Positions 13,737 to 13,857 of a stretch of 13,857 bases of DNA are shown piece after piece. The stretch spans positions 1 through 13,857 of the forward strand of contig DATKMG010000546.1 in NCBI GenBank assembly GCA_035541995.1. The letters run 5' to 3'. The stretch's first letter is position 1. The number at the start of each line of letters is the position of its first letter. Origin of the DNA: DATKMG01 sp035541995. GTDB taxonomy: Bacteria > Acidobacteriota > Terriglobia > Versatilivoradales > Versatilivoraceae. Under the pieces are notes generated by a model. The model made no database searches. It was not told the origin of the DNA and saw only the letters and a program-made list of their open reading frames with translations. A program made the translations under genes and the position numbers.

Positions 13737-13857
13737 GAAAGTCGAATCGGGCCAGCCCGGACCCCACTCGGACTCTGAGCCACGACTGAAAAAGCGGGTA
13801 GGGCGGGCGCTCACGCACACGCTCTTAACCTGGTTACATTTTTAACTTCGGCTGGAC
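13737..13857. other. Right-edge non-coding sequence
   Basis: No gene start or clear terminator is visible in the last 121 bases after the SulP stop. Confidence 0.4.

Overview
The window is 13.9 kb of bacterial DNA with a mid-range, slightly GC-rich composition. Two products carry twin-arginine (Tat) signal peptides. Others are envelope proteins: a PepSY-type membrane protein, a periplasmic-looking Spy-like protein, an exported TPR protein, an MscS channel and a SulP-type carrier. This fits a Gram-negative soil or water bacterium, perhaps Acidobacteriota or Nitrospirota. No rRNA, tRNA or other phylogenetic marker is present, so the lineage is a guess. No CRISPR array, insertion sequence or complete mobile element is visible.

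Layout. 1-623: the end of one membrane or PepSY-type gene and a coupled PepSY/TM gene, facing a small putative secreted ORF. 1148-2183: a two-gene operon for a Rieske ferredoxin and a flavin/NAD(P) ferredoxin reductase. It ends in an inverted repeat where it meets the remnant of an NmrA-type Rossmann gene. 2542-3570 (minus): a Tat-exported SMP-30/gluconolactonase-like protein. 4014-4835: a self-contained regulatory cassette of an ArsR-type repressor and an SRPBCC/AHSA1 protein, with a perfect 20-bp palindrome between the -35 and -10 of its promoter. 5089-5814 (minus): a DUF5995 protein. 6265-7026: a SAM-dependent methyltransferase. 7422-8837: a Tat-exported GH125 alpha-mannosidase. 9034-12499 (all minus): an exported 12-TPR protein, an exported Spy-like protein, a leftover piece of an APC amino-acid permease, and an MscS channel. 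12762-13736: a SulP-family transporter that has lost most of its membrane domain but keeps its STAS domain.

How it fits together. The genes do not form one pathway. The window reads as a patchwork of one- and two-gene units with long spacers and several gene remnants: the NmrA N-terminus, the APC permease core, the collapsed SulP gene, and possibly a degraded ORF between the methyltransferase and the mannosidase. This points to a region of gene turnover. I do not see a clearly new multi-gene system. The best leads are the compact autoregulated ArsR/SRPBCC promoter with a probable leaderless start, the internally deleted SulP-STAS protein, and the Rieske/reductase pair without an oxygenase.
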